A stretch of DNA of 64,000 nt, from positions 1,178,001-1,242,000 of the forward strand of contig NZ_CP158367.1 in the NCBI RefSeq assembly GCF_040267685.1, written 5' to 3'. The DNA is from Proteinivorax tanatarense (GTDB lineage Bacteria > Bacillota > Proteinivoracia > Proteinivoracales > Proteinivoracaceae). Below, piece by piece: positions 49,239-58,874 of this stretch; position 1 is the first letter of the stretch; every line of letters begins with the position of its first letter. Under the pieces are notes generated by a model. That model ran no database searches. It was not told the DNA's origin and saw only the letters and a program-made list of their open reading frames with translations. Made by a program: the position numbers and the translations under genes.

Positions 49239-49757
49239 ATGCTAAAACAGAAAAAAAAGAAGTTGTCATTATTACCGATTTTGGGGTTTTTTATGATGGT
49301 GATTGTGGGATTTCTGCTAATTCTAACTTATAATGATTTGATTGGTTATAGAGAGGAGTTATCAGAGTATGCAAACGAACATCATCAGATAGTAATCAGA
49401 CGGCATGAGTTATATGTAGATTTGTTAAATGATGTAACACCGGGTATTGACCATAGTGCAAACAGATCTATAAAAAACATGATAAATGCAATAGGTGAAC
49501 ATGATAAATATGATGCAACATATTTTAATATGCTGCAACAGCTAGAAGATACTATGGATGAATTTAGGGAAGAAAATTTTAGCAAGCTAAATAATCAAAA
49601 TTTACTAGATGAGTTTAAAGAAAATGATGAAGAATATAAACAATTTATAGATGGGTATAATTCCATGGTAAAAGAATATAACAGAAGCTTAGAGGGAGTT
49701 TTACCTGGATTTATATCAAAAATGGCTGGTTATAATAAAATGCCACAGATAAACTAA
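49239..49757 (+). CDS. Divergent LemA-like membrane-anchored helical protein
   Basis: 172 residues, one N-terminal span (LLPILGFFMMVIVGFLLILTY), then helices outside the membrane. YNDLIGYREELSEYANEHHQ and RRHELYVDLLNDVTPGIDHS with YNSMVKEYNRSLEGVLPG and a GY/F tail resemble the LemA pattern (YNxLVxxR...YNxxVxxYN). Sequence similarity is weak, so the assignment is tentative. Function unknown. ATG 49239 follows AGGGGAAAAGGGG. Confidence 0.6.
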   Translation: MLKQKKKKLSLLPILGFFMMVIVGFLLILTYNDLIGYREELSEYANEHHQIVIRRHELYVDLLNDVTPGIDHSANRSIKNMINAIGEHDKYDATYFNMLQQLEDTMDEFREENFSKLNNQNLLDEFKENDEEYKQFIDGYNSMVKEYNRSLEGVLPGFISKMAGYNKMPQIN

Positions 49758-49767
49758 AAGTTTAAGT

Positions 49768-49801
49768 AAAAGGCACTTCATTTTAGTGAAGTGTCTTTTA
49801 C
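49768..49801 (+). terminator. Terminator after the LemA-like gene
   Basis: AAAAGGCACTTCA pairs with TGAAGTGTCTTTT (one G-U) around a 5-base loop. Confidence 0.88.
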
Positions 49802-49876
49802 TATAATAAAATATCAATCAAGAAGGATTTTTTCTTTTCCATGGGGGCAGGGTGTATAGTCTAGGTTTCCGATAAC

Positions 49877-49916
49877 TAAAAAAAGATAGTAATCCATTTA
49901 ACTGGATTACTATCTT
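49877..49916 (-). terminator. Terminator of rnpB
   Basis: A perfect 14-bp stem (49883-49896 with 49903-49916); on the minus strand it ends in a run of seven or more T. It lies 15 bases downstream of the RNase P RNA. Confidence 0.9.
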
Positions 49917-49930
49917 GTATATCTTATTAA

Positions 49931-50283
49931 GTTCGAGTAGATTTATAAGCCGAGTTCTGTACTTTCTTGTGAAAGTGATAGTCATCTATCTTGGATGTTA
50001 GTTGCCTAACACCTCCAGCGACCATACCCGAGGACGCAACGGGCAATTGCATATATCCTCCTACTTGGTCTTGCTCCTAGTGGGGTTTACCTAGCCAACT
50101 AGTCGCCTAGTTGCTGGTGCGCTCTTACCGCACCTTTCCACCCTTACCAGCATAGCTGGCGGTTTATTTCTGTGGCACTATCCTTGAGGTCACCCTCACT
50201 GGACGTTATCCAGCACTATGCCCTACGGAGCTCGGACTTTCCTCAGATACTAAAGTATCCGCAACTATCCCATCTACTCAAAC
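49931..50283 (-). ncRNA. rnpB: RNase P catalytic RNA
   Basis: About 353 bases on the minus strand. Read in that sense it contains GAGGAAAGTCCGAGCTC, GGGTGGAAAGGTGCGGTAAG and AGCGCACCAGCAAC, CGGGTATGGTCGCTGGAGGT, and ends with ACAGAACTCGGCTTATAAAT, the RNase P RNA core. Helix P1 pairs the 5' GTTTGAGTAGAT with the 3' ATCTACTCGAAC, which fixes the ends to within a few bases. It matures tRNA 5' ends. Confidence 0.95.
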
Positions 50284-50287
50284 AAAT

Positions 50288-50322
50288 CAGCTTGGAATAT
50301 TAATATTATCATCCAAGCTGAA
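50288..50322 (-). terminator. Ferritin terminator hairpin overlapping the rnpB promoter
   Basis: CAGCTTGGA (50288-50296) pairs perfectly with TCCAAGCTG (50312-50320). On the minus strand a weak ATTTGTTT tail follows. The 15-base loop contains the -10 of the rnpB promoter. Confidence 0.65.
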
Positions 50323-50331
50323 CGATGTCAA
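50303..50331 (-). promoter_or_regulatory. Sigma-A promoter of rnpB
   Basis: On the minus strand TTGACA (50331-50326), a 17-base spacer and TAATAT (50308-50303) lie about 20 bases before the RNA 5' end. Confidence 0.72.
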
Positions 50332-50358
50332 TATATATAGTCTGGTAAATTATTCTTG

Positions 50359-50865
50359 TTACTCTGCTGGTGGCGTAAAAGTTCTTTTGGCCAGTTCTTC
50401 ATCTAGCATATAAATTCCGTGGCTATTTTCACCAATTCTCTTTACTTTTGAAAGCAGAGAATCCATCGAAGCTTCTTCCTCTACTTGTTCGTCAACAAAC
50501 CATTGTAAAAAGCTAATGGATGGATAGTGCTTTTCTTCATTGGCGATATCCATTAACTTATGTATTAGCTTAGTGACAAATCGCTCGTGCTCAAGAGCAT
50601 CTTGAAAGACTTCTTCTAAGGAGTTAAAGTTGGTTTTTGGGTTGTCAAAGCCGGTAATTTTTATAGTGCCACCTAACTCGTTAATGAAATCATAAAACTT
50701 CATAGCATGGAAGCGCTCTTCCTCAGCTTGAATTTTAAAAAAGTGTGCAAACCCATCAAGATCTTCACTTTCGCAGTATGCTGCCATAGCAAGATAATAA
50801 TGAGCTGAGAAGAACTCATGTTTAATTTGCTCGTTAAACTCTTTTTGCAGTTTATCAGATAACAT
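50359..50865 (-). CDS. ftnA: Ferritin
   Basis: 168 residues, four-helix bundle. LQKEFNEQIKHEFFSAHYYL and AEEERFHAMKFYDFINELGG supply ferroxidase-site Glu and His residues, and SISFLQWFVDEQVEEEASMD the third helix ligand set. It is the non-haem bacterial ferritin type storing iron. ATG 50865 follows AAAGGAGG. Single gene. Confidence 0.95.
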   Translation of the reverse strand: MLSDKLQKEFNEQIKHEFFSAHYYLAMAAYCESEDLDGFAHFFKIQAEEERFHAMKFYDFINELGGTIKITGFDNPKTNFNSLEEVFQDALEHERFVTKLIHKLMDIANEEKHYPSISFLQWFVDEQVEEEASMDSLLSKVKRIGENSHGIYMLDEELAKRTFTPPAE

Positions 50866-51145
50866 TTTGCAACCTCCTTTAGTAGTATTAATTACTATTA
50901 TATAGAGACTGAATTAAAAAGTCAAATTAATCCAGAGCAAATAATTAGGGAATAAAAATACTAGTTTACAAAAATTATCACTTTAAAAAACAAAATTATG
51001 CTATAATATATAACAGGGTAGATAATTGGAGAATGACGTTTTAGGTAATTTACGGTGATTCTTATAAATAATCAATAAACAAGGTTATACCAGGTGTTGT
51101 AGAGTTTTCAATCTCCTAACAAATTGGGGATATAGGAGGGATAGA

Positions 51146-52546
51146 ATGGATAAAAACAAGAATCGTGATAAGATTTTAAATGGTGATATAAAAAAGGTGT
51201 TGTCAAGCTTAGCACTTCCAATTATATTAGGAAACGCCATACAAACTATATATCAAGTGGTGGATATGTACTGGGTTAGTAGGTTAGTGGATGGAGACAA
51301 TGCTGTAGCAGCTATTAACTTTGTGTGGCCTATGATTTTTGTTGCAATGGCTTTTGGAATTGGGATGAATATTGCTGGAACAAGCATTATTTCTCAGTTT
51401 ATTGGTCTAGGTAAAGAAAAAGAGGCAAAAAAGGTAGCTGGACAGTTAGTTTCATTTTCTTTTTTATTTTCGTTAGTGTTAGCGATATTTGGAGTTGTTT
51501 TTGGCCGACAAATTTTGGTGTTAATGGGAGCAGAAGGTGCAGTTTTAGAACTGGGTTGGAACTTTGTTAGTATAATTTTTGCTGGAATGCCAACCATGTT
51601 TGTCTTTTTTGCCTTCCAGTCAATAAAGCAGGGGCAAGGTGATACTGTTACTCCTATGGTTTTAGCAGGAGGGTCTGTTATGCTCAACATTATTTTAGAT
51701 CCCATTTTTATGTTTACTTTTGATATGGGTGTTGCAGGTGCAGCTTGGGCTACAGTAGTATCAAGGGCATTAAACAGTGTAGCAGGGTTATATCTTTTGT
51801 TTTTTACTGACAATGGCCTAAGACTACAGTTTTCAGATCTTAAGTTTAATAAAAAAGTTTTGCAAAAAATTGTAAAAGTTGGCTTGCCGTCGGCGGTAGG
51901 ACATTCTATAGAAGGATTTGGGTTTATGATTTTGAATATTTTTGTTCTTAGTTTTGGAGCTAGCACCATAGCAGCATTTGGAATAGGAAATAAAATTAAT
52001 TCATTGATTTTAATGCCAGCTATGGGCATTGGTCAAGCATTAGCTGCAGTAGTGGGACAAAATCTAGGTGCTAATCAAATAGACAGAGCATCTCAGGCTG
52101 TTAAAGAAAGTATTAAATTATCTGTGGCTATTTTAACAGTAGGAGGAATTATACTTTTTCTTTTAGCTCCTCAAGTTGTTGGTATTTTTACTTCTGATGA
52201 AGTGGTTCTTGAACAAGGTATATTCTACTTACGGCTTATAACATTGACTATTCCACTGATGGGCATTTTCCAATCTTTTGTGGGTGTTTTTCAAGGGTCG
52301 GGTCATACTGTTACAGCTATGATGATAACTACAGGAAGGCTGTGGGCTCTTAGGATTCCCTTGATTTTGTTTTTAAGAACATTTCCTAGCTTAGGTGAGA
52401 GAGCCGTTTGGTATGCAATGGTAGGTAGCAACTTTATTATTTGTATTATCGCATTTGGATTATACCTTTTAGGTCATTGGAAGGAAAAAATAGTTGATGA
52501 AGAAGATGACTATACAGAGGATTTACAGCTGAAGGTAGCTGAATAA
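51146..52546 (+). CDS. MATE family efflux transporter
   Basis: 466 residues, 12 membrane spans in two related halves. The start LNGDIKKVLSSLALPIILGN and IYQVVDMYWVSRLVDGDNAV are typical, and the second half repeats with VGLPSAVGHSIEGFGFMILN and GMGIGQALAAVVGQNLGAN-like (PAMGIGQALAAVVGQNLGA). It exports drugs or metabolites using Na+ or H+ gradient. Substrate unknown. ATG 51146 follows AGGAGGG. The 280 bases upstream hold no gene and no recognised riboswitch. Confidence 0.94.
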   Translation: MDKNKNRDKILNGDIKKVLSSLALPIILGNAIQTIYQVVDMYWVSRLVDGDNAVAAINFVWPMIFVAMAFGIGMNIAGTSIISQFIGLGKEKEAKKVAGQLVSFSFLFSLVLAIFGVVFGRQILVLMGAEGAVLELGWNFVSIIFAGMPTMFVFFAFQSIKQGQGDTVTPMVLAGGSVMLNIILDPIFMFTFDMGVAGAAWATVVSRALNSVAGLYLLFFTDNGLRLQFSDLKFNKKVLQKIVKVGLPSAVGHSIEGFGFMILNIFVLSFGASTIAAFGIGNKINSLILMPAMGIGQALAAVVGQNLGANQIDRASQAVKESIKLSVAILTVGGIILFLLAPQVVGIFTSDEVVLEQGIFYLRLITLTIPLMGIFQSFVGVFQGSGHTVTAMMITTGRLWALRIPLILFLRTFPSLGERAVWYAMVGSNFIICIIAFGLYLLGHWKEKIVDEEDDYTEDLQLKVAE

Positions 52547-52551
52547 ACTTC

Positions 52552-52579
52552 AAAACTGCAACCTTTAAGGCAGTTTTTT
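52552..52579 (+). terminator. Terminator after the MATE gene
   Basis: AAAACTGC pairs with GCAGTTTT around a short loop and is followed by T. Confidence 0.88.
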
Positions 52580-52647
52580 GAATATCTCTTGATATTTTTT
52601 AATATCCTTTTTATAAATATTAAATTATGTTTATGAAAGGATAGAGT

Positions 52648-53640
52648 ATGTTCATATTTAATGGGTTACTAGGAATGTGGCAATTAATGATGGCGACGGG
52701 GTTTTGGTTTATACTGGGATTGATTATAGCAGGTTTTATATATGTTCTGTTACCAGAGAATACATTACAAGCCCTACTGGGAGGAAGCGGGGTAAAACCT
52801 ATTTTATTAGCTGCATTTATGGGTTTTTTATTGCCAGTATGTAGTTGTGGGATAATACCTATAGGTGTTGTATTATATAAAAGAGGCGTTAAAATTGGTC
52901 CTGTTCTTACTTTATGTGTGTTAGGACCTGCAATTAACCCAGCTGCTTTAGGACTTGCATTTTCTAGTTTTGGTGCATATATGACCTTAGCCTATATCAG
53001 CACAGTTGCGATGGCAGCAATTTGTTTAGGTTTAGTTTCTAATTTAGCAGTTGATGTCACTATAATTGGAGGTAAAAGACAAGAAAGATGTGGCCGCTGT
53101 GGGCACTCTCATAAAGGCAGCATAAAAGAAGGGGTAAAGTGGGCTTTTGATGAATTAGCTGTAGACTTAGCACCAGCTTTTGTTTATGGTCTGCTAATGG
53201 CTGGTTTAATAATGGCTACAGTACCCGATAACCTTGTATCATCATTATTAGGAGATAGTAAATCAATAGCCTATCCTGTCTCGGCAGCGCTTGGTTCATC
53301 TATTTTTATTTGCAATGTAGGTAGCATACCATTTGTTGCAAGTTTATTGGGGCAAGGGGCATTACCGGGTATTGGTATTATTTTACTAATAATGGGCCCG
53401 GCAACAAATTTAAGCCAACTTTTTTTACTACATAGAGCCTTTGGAAAACTAAGTGTTATTTTATATGTGTCAATTCTTTCAATAGTTTCAATATTAGGTG
53501 CGTGGTTTTGGGATTTGAGATTAGAGAGTGTACAACAATTGAACGTAATAGCACATACAGAGCATGGAAGTAAGATATGGGGTTATGCTTTAATCTTTAT
53601 CCTAATAAGGGCTCTTATGAAAGTTGGACATAAACATTGA
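52648..53640 (+). CDS. ArsP/UPF0718 family permease
   Basis: 330 residues, eight to ten spans. GFLLPVCSCGIIPIGVVLYK holds the family CSCG motif, LGPAINPAALGLAFSSFGAY follows, and the second half repeats SSIFICNVGSIPFVASLLGQ and IMGPATNLSQLFLLHRAFGK. A cytosolic loop carries CGRCGHSH, a possible metal site. Relatives export organoarsenicals or act with a thioredoxin-like partner, but no ars genes are adjacent. ATG 52648 follows GAAAGGAT. Confidence 0.9.
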   Translation: MFIFNGLLGMWQLMMATGFWFILGLIIAGFIYVLLPENTLQALLGGSGVKPILLAAFMGFLLPVCSCGIIPIGVVLYKRGVKIGPVLTLCVLGPAINPAALGLAFSSFGAYMTLAYISTVAMAAICLGLVSNLAVDVTIIGGKRQERCGRCGHSHKGSIKEGVKWAFDELAVDLAPAFVYGLLMAGLIMATVPDNLVSSLLGDSKSIAYPVSAALGSSIFICNVGSIPFVASLLGQGALPGIGIILLIMGPATNLSQLFLLHRAFGKLSVILYVSILSIVSILGAWFWDLRLESVQQLNVIAHTEHGSKIWGYALIFILIRALMKVGHKH

Positions 53641-53807
53641 ATAAAGAGAACTGTTATATGTACAACGGATGCGGGGAAGGGCAGTTGCATTTTATTCTTT
53701 TATTCGGGTTAGTAAAGATAGTAAAAAGAAGGAAATAACCTTTTTAAAGTAGAATAATAATTTATAGTTATAGAAAAAAGACATTAAAGTAAAGGGAGTT
53801 TTATTTT

Positions 53808-54143
53808 ATGGAAATGCTATGGTTAGTTTTAATATTGGTTGCAGTTAGTTTTATGATCAACATTTTGACTGTATTTATGCAAAAAATAATTGATGTAAAC
53901 TGTGATGAACACCAAAAGGGGTTAGCAAAAGAAATAACCACATCGGTTTTGAAATTTCAACGGTTTAATAGTACATTATTGCCTTTAGCTGCATTGTTTT
54001 ATGTGTTTATGGACAGGTACTATGTTGGGATAATATTGATGGGCCTAGTAGTAACGATGCAAGTAATTTCATTGATTAGAATAATTATTAAAGCAAAGCA
54101 AAATAACATTCCTTTAAAAATAGTAAACTCTAAAAAAGATTAA
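53808..54143 (+). CDS. Hypothetical three-span membrane protein
   Basis: 111 residues, no family recognised. Hydrophobic segments at residues 4-24, 57-68 and 72-95 with a basic C-terminal tail (KAKQNNIPLKIVNSKKD). ATG 53808 follows AAAGGGAG. It lies 167 bases after the permease gene without a visible terminator between, so cotranscription is possible but not shown. Confidence 0.65.
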   Translation: MEMLWLVLILVAVSFMINILTVFMQKIIDVNCDEHQKGLAKEITTSVLKFQRFNSTLLPLAALFYVFMDRYYVGIILMGLVVTMQVISLIRIIIKAKQNNIPLKIVNSKKD

Positions 54144-54153
54144 AAAAGTTATA

Positions 54154-54203
54154 AAAAGGGCAGTTTAATAGCAGGAATTTTCCTGTTATTAAACTGCCCT
54201 TTA
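54154..54203. terminator. Long bidirectional terminator
   Basis: A stem of about 23 bp from AAAGGGCAGTTTAATAGCAG to CTGTTATTAAACTGCCCTTT (one G-U) with a very short loop separates the 111-aa gene from the convergent DUF896 gene. Confidence 0.9.
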
Positions 54204-54206
54204 GTT

Positions 54207-54452
54207 TTAGTGATGGGTACACCCGCATCCGCATCCATGGTTATTTTTTTTACGTTTACTTACTTTAACTTCGTTGCCATTCTCATCAACGAATTTGGTG
54301 TTCTTTATGGTATCATTAACTCTACCTTTCACAGCAGCTATGTACTCAGCTCGTAACTTTTGTTGTTCTTTTGCCTCTTTTGCTGTAAGACCATCAGTTT
54401 TCTTTTTTTTCGCTAACTGGTTAATTCTTAAAATTTTTTCTCTTGATAACAT
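54207..54452 (-). CDS. DUF896 family protein (YnzC-like)
   Basis: 81 residues. REKILRINQLAKKKKTDGLT and AKEAKEQQKLRAEYIAAVKG are the two-helix DUF896 core. The C-terminus extends past the normal length into CGCGCTHH, a possible metal-binding tail. Bacillus YnzC is in the SOS-linked yneA operon, but there is no such context here. ATG 54452 follows AGGAGG. Confidence 0.92.
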   Translation of the reverse strand: MLSREKILRINQLAKKKKTDGLTAKEAKEQQKLRAEYIAAVKGRVNDTIKNTKFVDENGNEVKVSKRKKNNHGCGCGCTHH

Positions 54453-54498
54453 TGAACAACCTCCTCTTACCTATTATATCCTTCAAAGACTCAAAAAT

Positions 54499-54524
54499 CA
54501 AAAAAACCGTCCTTTTGGACGGTT
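54499..54524 (-). terminator. Terminator of the Pro-Asp-Thr tRNA operon
   Basis: AACCGTCC pairs with GGACGGTT around a TTTT loop; the minus strand ends in a run of T. Confidence 0.88.
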
Positions 54525-54533
54525 AATACTCAG

Positions 54534-54609
54534 TGGAGCCGACGATGGGACTCGAACCCGCAACCTGCTCATTACAAGTGAGCTGCTCTGCCAATTGAGC
54601 TACGTCGGC
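54534..54609 (-). tRNA. tRNA-Thr(TGT)
   Basis: 76 bases with encoded CCA on the minus strand. GCCGACG pairs with CGTCGGC, and the anticodon loop is CTTGTAA (TGT). Third gene of the operon. Confidence 0.97.
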
Positions 54610-54617
54610 ATATTAAG

Positions 54618-54693
54618 TGGCGGAGCTGACGGGAGTCGAACCCGCGATCTCCTGCGTGACAGGCAGGCATGTTAACCACTACACCACAGCTCC
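54618..54693 (-). tRNA. tRNA-Asp(GTC)
   Basis: 76 bases with encoded CCA. GGAGCTG pairs with CAGCTCC, anticodon loop CTGTCAC (GTC). Second gene of the operon. Confidence 0.97.
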
Positions 54694-54697
54694 AAAA

Positions 54698-54774
<77 letters not shown>

Positions 54775-54789
54775 TTAACCACAAGTATT

Positions 54790-54818
54790 ATTTTACGATA
54801 ATATAATAAATAAGTCAA
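54790..54818 (-). promoter_or_regulatory. Sigma-A promoter of the Pro-Asp-Thr tRNA operon
   Basis: On the minus strand TTGACT (54818-54813), a 17-base spacer and TAAAAT (54795-54790), 15 bases before tRNA-Pro. Confidence 0.8.
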
Positions 54819-54835
54819 GTCTTTTAAATATCTTT

Positions 54836-56278
54836 TCAGAAAAACTTGTCTTTTTCATGTTTAATATGGTGCAGATTACGATATTCATGTAAAAATTGCT
54901 TAACAGTATTTCCCAATACTTTAGTTCCCTTTTCTATTTCCTGCTCAGTGACAGATGTAAAGCTTAACCTAAAGCTATTATGCTGATTGTTGTTTAGGTA
55001 AAAGCGGTTGCCGGGCAGAATTGCAACCCCTTTTTTTAGTGCTTCAAAGTAGAGGGTTTGACTATCGTATTGCTGTGGAAGAGTGACCCAGATACATAAG
55101 CCTCCCGATGGGTGGGTAAAAGGTACTTCCCATGGTAGAGTTCTTTCCAGCATTTTTAGGGCAGTTGAAAAGCGGCGTGCGTAAATGTGTTTTGTACTTT
55201 TGATATGCTCCTCCCACAATCCCTCTCTTAAAAAAAGGTCAAAAGCCCTTTGCACTAGACCAGAAGTCGATATATCGGTATGCTTTTTGACATCATTTAA
55301 CTGCCTATACAAAGAGGAAGGAGGGAGCATAAGCGCCAATCTAAGTCCTGGCATAAAAACTTTTGAAAAACTTTTAATAAAGATCACTTTATCTTTATTA
55401 TCTAAAGACTTAAGTGGTGGTAGTGGGGTGGAGGTATAGTTCAAATCACTAAAATGATCATCTTCCACAATAAAAGTGTTATATTTATTGGCCAGCTCTA
55501 CAACTTTTTTACGACAGTTAAGGTCATAGCGATAGCCAGTTGGACTTTGGAAGTCAGGCATTAAATACATTAACTTTGGATTGTATTGAGCTAAAGTTTT
55601 CTCAAGTTGAATTAAATCAATGCCACTTTTGCGGATAGGCACTTCTATAATGTTAGCACCACGGGAGTTGAATGAAGCTACTGCACCAGGGTAAGAAGGA
55701 CTTTCGATTATTACATAATCATCTTTTTCTAAAAGAGCTGTTGCTACTATATCAATACCCTGTTGACCGCCGGTGATAATACTTATTTCTTGTGAAGTTG
55801 CATATATTTTATAGTTTGAAAGCATAGATGACAGACTTTGCCTTAATGGAAGGTATCCGCCTTCTTCTTGGTAGTTAAAAGCGTAACCACCGTCTCTATC
55901 AAGAACTTGGTTTATTAACTCTTTAAAAGTTTTTACAGGAAAAAACACAGGCGAGGGAGTTGCAGATGCCAAATCAAAGGGGACACTATTCTCTAATGAA
56001 ATATCGGAAAACTCCTCTTTTAAAGAAGTAATGTTATTATCGCCAATTACATATGTGCCACCGCCTGTTTTTTTATATAAAAAGCCGTCTTGTTCCAAGT
56101 TATTGTAGCATTGAACTACAGTGCTGGTACTAACTTTCAAATGTGACGCAAGTTTTCTAATGGATGGGAGCTTATAATGATTTGTTAGCTTTCCAGATGT
56201 AATTAAACCTTTAATGTGTTCAGATAGCTGAAGATACTTTGGGCTGGAACTATTAAAAACTAGGTTGTATTTATCCAT
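54836..56278 (-). CDS. MocR family GntR-aminotransferase regulator
   Basis: 480 residues from ATG 56278 (AGGTGGG upstream); the longer frame to 56344 would run through the leuS terminator. A GntR winged helix (LPSIRKLASHLKVSTSTVVQ) is followed by a class I aminotransferase domain with VEDDHFSDLNY and IFIKSFSKVFMPGLRLALML (PLP lysine). MocR proteins regulate pyridoxal, GABA or amino acid genes using PLP as ligand. No pdx genes adjoin it, so the target is unknown. Confidence 0.92.
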   Translation of the reverse strand: MDKYNLVFNSSSPKYLQLSEHIKGLITSGKLTNHYKLPSIRKLASHLKVSTSTVVQCYNNLEQDGFLYKKTGGGTYVIGDNNITSLKEEFSDISLENSVPFDLASATPSPVFFPVKTFKELINQVLDRDGGYAFNYQEEGGYLPLRQSLSSMLSNYKIYATSQEISIITGGQQGIDIVATALLEKDDYVIIESPSYPGAVASFNSRGANIIEVPIRKSGIDLIQLEKTLAQYNPKLMYLMPDFQSPTGYRYDLNCRKKVVELANKYNTFIVEDDHFSDLNYTSTPLPPLKSLDNKDKVIFIKSFSKVFMPGLRLALMLPPSSLYRQLNDVKKHTDISTSGLVQRAFDLFLREGLWEEHIKSTKHIYARRFSTALKMLERTLPWEVPFTHPSGGLCIWVTLPQQYDSQTLYFEALKKGVAILPGNRFYLNNNQHNSFRLSFTSVTEQEIEKGTKVLGNTVKQFLHEYRNLHHIKHEKDKFF

Positions 56279-56320
56279 TTTGCCCACCTTTCTTAGAGTG
56301 ATAACTACTATTATATTACC

Positions 56321-56357
56321 TAAAAAAGGGACATCTTGCAACATGGCAAGATGTCCA
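56321..56357 (-). terminator. Terminator of leuS
   Basis: GGACATCTTGC pairs with GCAAGATGTCC around a 6-base loop. On the minus strand six T follow. It also lies just before the MocR start. Confidence 0.9.
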
Positions 56358-56363
56358 CTATAT

Positions 56364-58805
56364 CTATGATGCTACTATATTAACTATTCTACCCTTGATT
56401 ACTATAACTTTTCTAACAGTTTTTCCTGCTATGTTATCAGAAATTTTCTGATCTGACAAAGCTATTTTTTCAATTTCCTCATTTGTTGCACCTGAGTCAA
56501 CTTCAATTTTACCACGGACTTTTCCGTTAATCTGAACTGCCAACTCTTGTGTTTCCATAATCAAGGCCTTTTCATCATAGCTGGGAAATGACTGGTTAAA
56601 AACTGAGTATTCATTACCCATTTGTTGCCACATCTCTTCGGAAAAATGAGGGGCATGAGGGGCTAGAATTATGATGAAATCCTCTAAAACATTTTTAATT
56701 AAGTCTAAATTTAAACTGTCGTTTTCCATATATTTGAACAAACCGTTTAAGAGCTCCATCATTCGAGCAATAGAAGTATTAAATTGGAACTTATCAGTGT
56801 CACTATCTACGCTCTTTATAGTATTATGTCTCAGGTAATTAAGCTCCTTTTCTGCTTTATCCATCTTTGTATTGGTTGGTTCATCTTTTCTATCTAGATA
56901 AGTTAAAATTATTCTTTCTACTCTGTCGACAAAACGCTTTATAGGTTTGATACCATTTTCATCCCAAGGGCCACCTTCAGTGTATGCAAAACCAAACATA
57001 AGGTATAATCTAAATACATCAGAGCCATATTCATGGATATATTTATCAGGAGAGATAACATTTCCTTTAGATTTACTCATTTTATTACCGTCGGGACCTA
57101 AAATAATACCTTGGTGTATTAAGGACTTAAATGGTTCTGATGAGTTAATATATCCCATATCCCTCAACGCCTTATGAATAAACCTTGCGTAGAGTAAGTG
57201 CATACAAGCGTGCTCAGGTCCACCGACATATTTATCAACAGGAAGCATTTTATCTATCCATTTCTTGTCAAATGGTTGACTGTTATTTTTATTGTCAGGA
57301 TATCTTAAAAAGTACCAACTAGAGTCCACAAAGGTATCTAAAGTATCCGTTTCACGTTTTGCTTTTTTGTTACACTTAGGACAGTTGGTATTGATAAAAC
57401 CTTCATGTTTTTTCAACGGAGATATACCATCAGGTGTGAAATCAACATCATATGGAAGCTTTACTGGCAAGTCTTTTTCGGGAACAGGAACAACACCGCA
57501 ATCATCACAATAAATAATTGGAATTGGAGCACCCCAATAGCGCTGGCGGGAAACTAGCCAGTCTCTAAGTTTGTATTGTACTTTATCTTGTCCTAAGTTA
57601 TTTTGTCTAAGCTTGTTTATAATAGCTTTTTTTCCATCTTGCCAATGGAGGCCATCAAACTCACCGCTATTTGTTAGTTTGCCTTCACCGGTAAATGGAA
57701 GAGAGTCATCAGTTTCTGAATTTTCTATAACTTTTCTTATAGGAAGGTCGTACTTTGTAGCAAACTGGAAATCCCTTTCATCATGACCGGGAACTGCCAT
57801 CACAGCCCCTGTGCCATAAGAGTATAGTACATAGTCAGCCACCCATATAGGGATTTTTTCGCCGTTAATGGGATTGGTTGCATAACTTCCAGTAAAGACT
57901 CCTGTTTTTTCATCGTTTGATGCCTGACGCTCTACTTCACTACGTTTTTTTGTTTCTTCTATATATCTATCAACATCAGTTTTAAACTCTTTAGTTGTTA
58001 ATTTTTCTACCAGTGGGTTTTCAGGAGCCAATACTGCATAGGTAACTCCAAAAAGAGTGTCTGGTCTAGTGGTAAAGGCTGTGAAATTGACATTTTTATC
58101 TTTAACTTTAAATACAACTTCTGAGCCAACGGATTTTCCTATCCAATTTCTTTGCATTGCTTTTGTTTTATCAGGCCAATCGATATCTTTATGGCCTGAT
58201 AATAGCTCTTCAGCATATTCTGTTATTTTAAAAAACCACTGAGTTAATTTTTTCTTAGTAACCTCATTTTCACATCTTTCACAAAAGCCTTCTACAACTT
58301 GCTCGTTAGCAAGAACCGTGTTACATTCAGGACACCAGTTTACATGGGCATTTTTACGAAAAGCCAGGTTATTTTCATACAACTTAAGAAATAACCATTG
58401 AGTCCATTTATAATAGTCGGGCTCACAAGTTACAACATTATAATTCCAATCAAACATAGCGCCCATGTCTTTGAGTTGTTTTTCCATGGTTTGAATATTT
58501 TTCATAGTTGAATCTTTTGGATGTACACCGGTTTTTATTGCATAGTTTTCTGCAGGCAAGCCAAAAGCATCAAATCCCATGGGCTGAAATACTTCATACC
58601 CTTTAAGACGTTTGTATCGAGCCCAAGAGTCGGTTAAGCCATAATTATACCAGTGACCTGCATGTAAGTTACTCCCAGAAGGGTAGGAAAACATTTCAAG
58701 ACAATAAAGCTTGTTATCAACATTGTCTTCATTAAATTCGTAAAGATTTGTTTCTTCCCATTTTTTTTGCCACTTTTCATCGATTTTAGTAGAATAGCTA
58801 CTCAT
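56364..58805 (-). CDS. leuS: Leucyl-tRNA synthetase
   Basis: 813 residues, cytosolic class I synthetase. The HIGH motif is [19 protein letters not shown], the KMSKS motif is [20 protein letters not shown], and a large editing insert runs about residues 220-410 ([36 protein letters not shown]). The zinc cysteines [16 protein letters not shown] and FCERC are present. It charges tRNA-Leu. ATG 58805 follows AAGGAGTG. Expression depends on a T-box leader (separate entry). Confidence 0.97.
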   Translation of the reverse strand: MSSYSTKIDEKWQKKWEETNLYEFNEDNVDNKLYCLEMFSYPSGSNLHAGHWYNYGLTDSWARYKRLKGYEVFQPMGFDAFGLPAENYAIKTGVHPKDSTMKNIQTMEKQLKDMGAMFDWNYNVVTCEPDYYKWTQWLFLKLYENNLAFRKNAHVNWCPECNTVLANEQVVEGFCERCENEVTKKKLTQWFFKITEYAEELLSGHKDIDWPDKTKAMQRNWIGKSVGSEVVFKVKDKNVNFTAFTTRPDTLFGVTYAVLAPENPLVEKLTTKEFKTDVDRYIEETKKRSEVERQASNDEKTGVFTGSYATNPINGEKIPIWVADYVLYSYGTGAVMAVPGHDERDFQFATKYDLPIRKVIENSETDDSLPFTGEGKLTNSGEFDGLHWQDGKKAIINKLRQNNLGQDKVQYKLRDWLVSRQRYWGAPIPIIYCDDCGVVPVPEKDLPVKLPYDVDFTPDGISPLKKHEGFINTNCPKCNKKAKRETDTLDTFVDSSWYFLRYPDNKNNSQPFDKKWIDKMLPVDKYVGGPEHACMHLLYARFIHKALRDMGYINSSEPFKSLIHQGIILGPDGNKMSKSKGNVISPDKYIHEYGSDVFRLYLMFGFAYTEGGPWDENGIKPIKRFVDRVERIILTYLDRKDEPTNTKMDKAEKELNYLRHNTIKSVDSDTDKFQFNTSIARMMELLNGLFKYMENDSLNLDLIKNVLEDFIIILAPHAPHFSEEMWQQMGNEYSVFNQSFPSYDEKALIMETQELAVQINGKVRGKIEVDSGATNEEIEKIALSDQKISDNIAGKTVRKVIVIKGRIVNIVAS

Positions 58806-58833
58806 AATACTTTCACACTCCTTTTAAATTCTA

Positions 58834-58874
58834 TAAAAAAACCTTTCGTCTTTAAATAAAGAGACGAAAGGTTT
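58834..58874 (-). terminator. T-box-controlled terminator of leuS
   Basis: On the minus strand AACCTTTCGTCTC pairs with GACGAAAGGTT, closing an AT-rich loop and followed by seven T. The 5' arm overlaps the antiterminator. Confidence 0.92.

Noticed and set aside
51000-51145. Riboswitch upstream of the MATE gene
   Set aside because: MATE genes are often under guanidine or other riboswitches, but none of the conserved cores I know was found in this AT-rich leader.
52648-54143. Arsenic resistance operon
   Set aside because: The permease is of the ArsP/UPF0718 type, but there is no ArsR, ArsC or ArsA, and the next gene is an unknown membrane protein.
54274-54675. 133-codon plus-strand ORF
   Set aside because: It is antisense to the DUF896 gene and crosses tRNA-Thr and tRNA-Asp.
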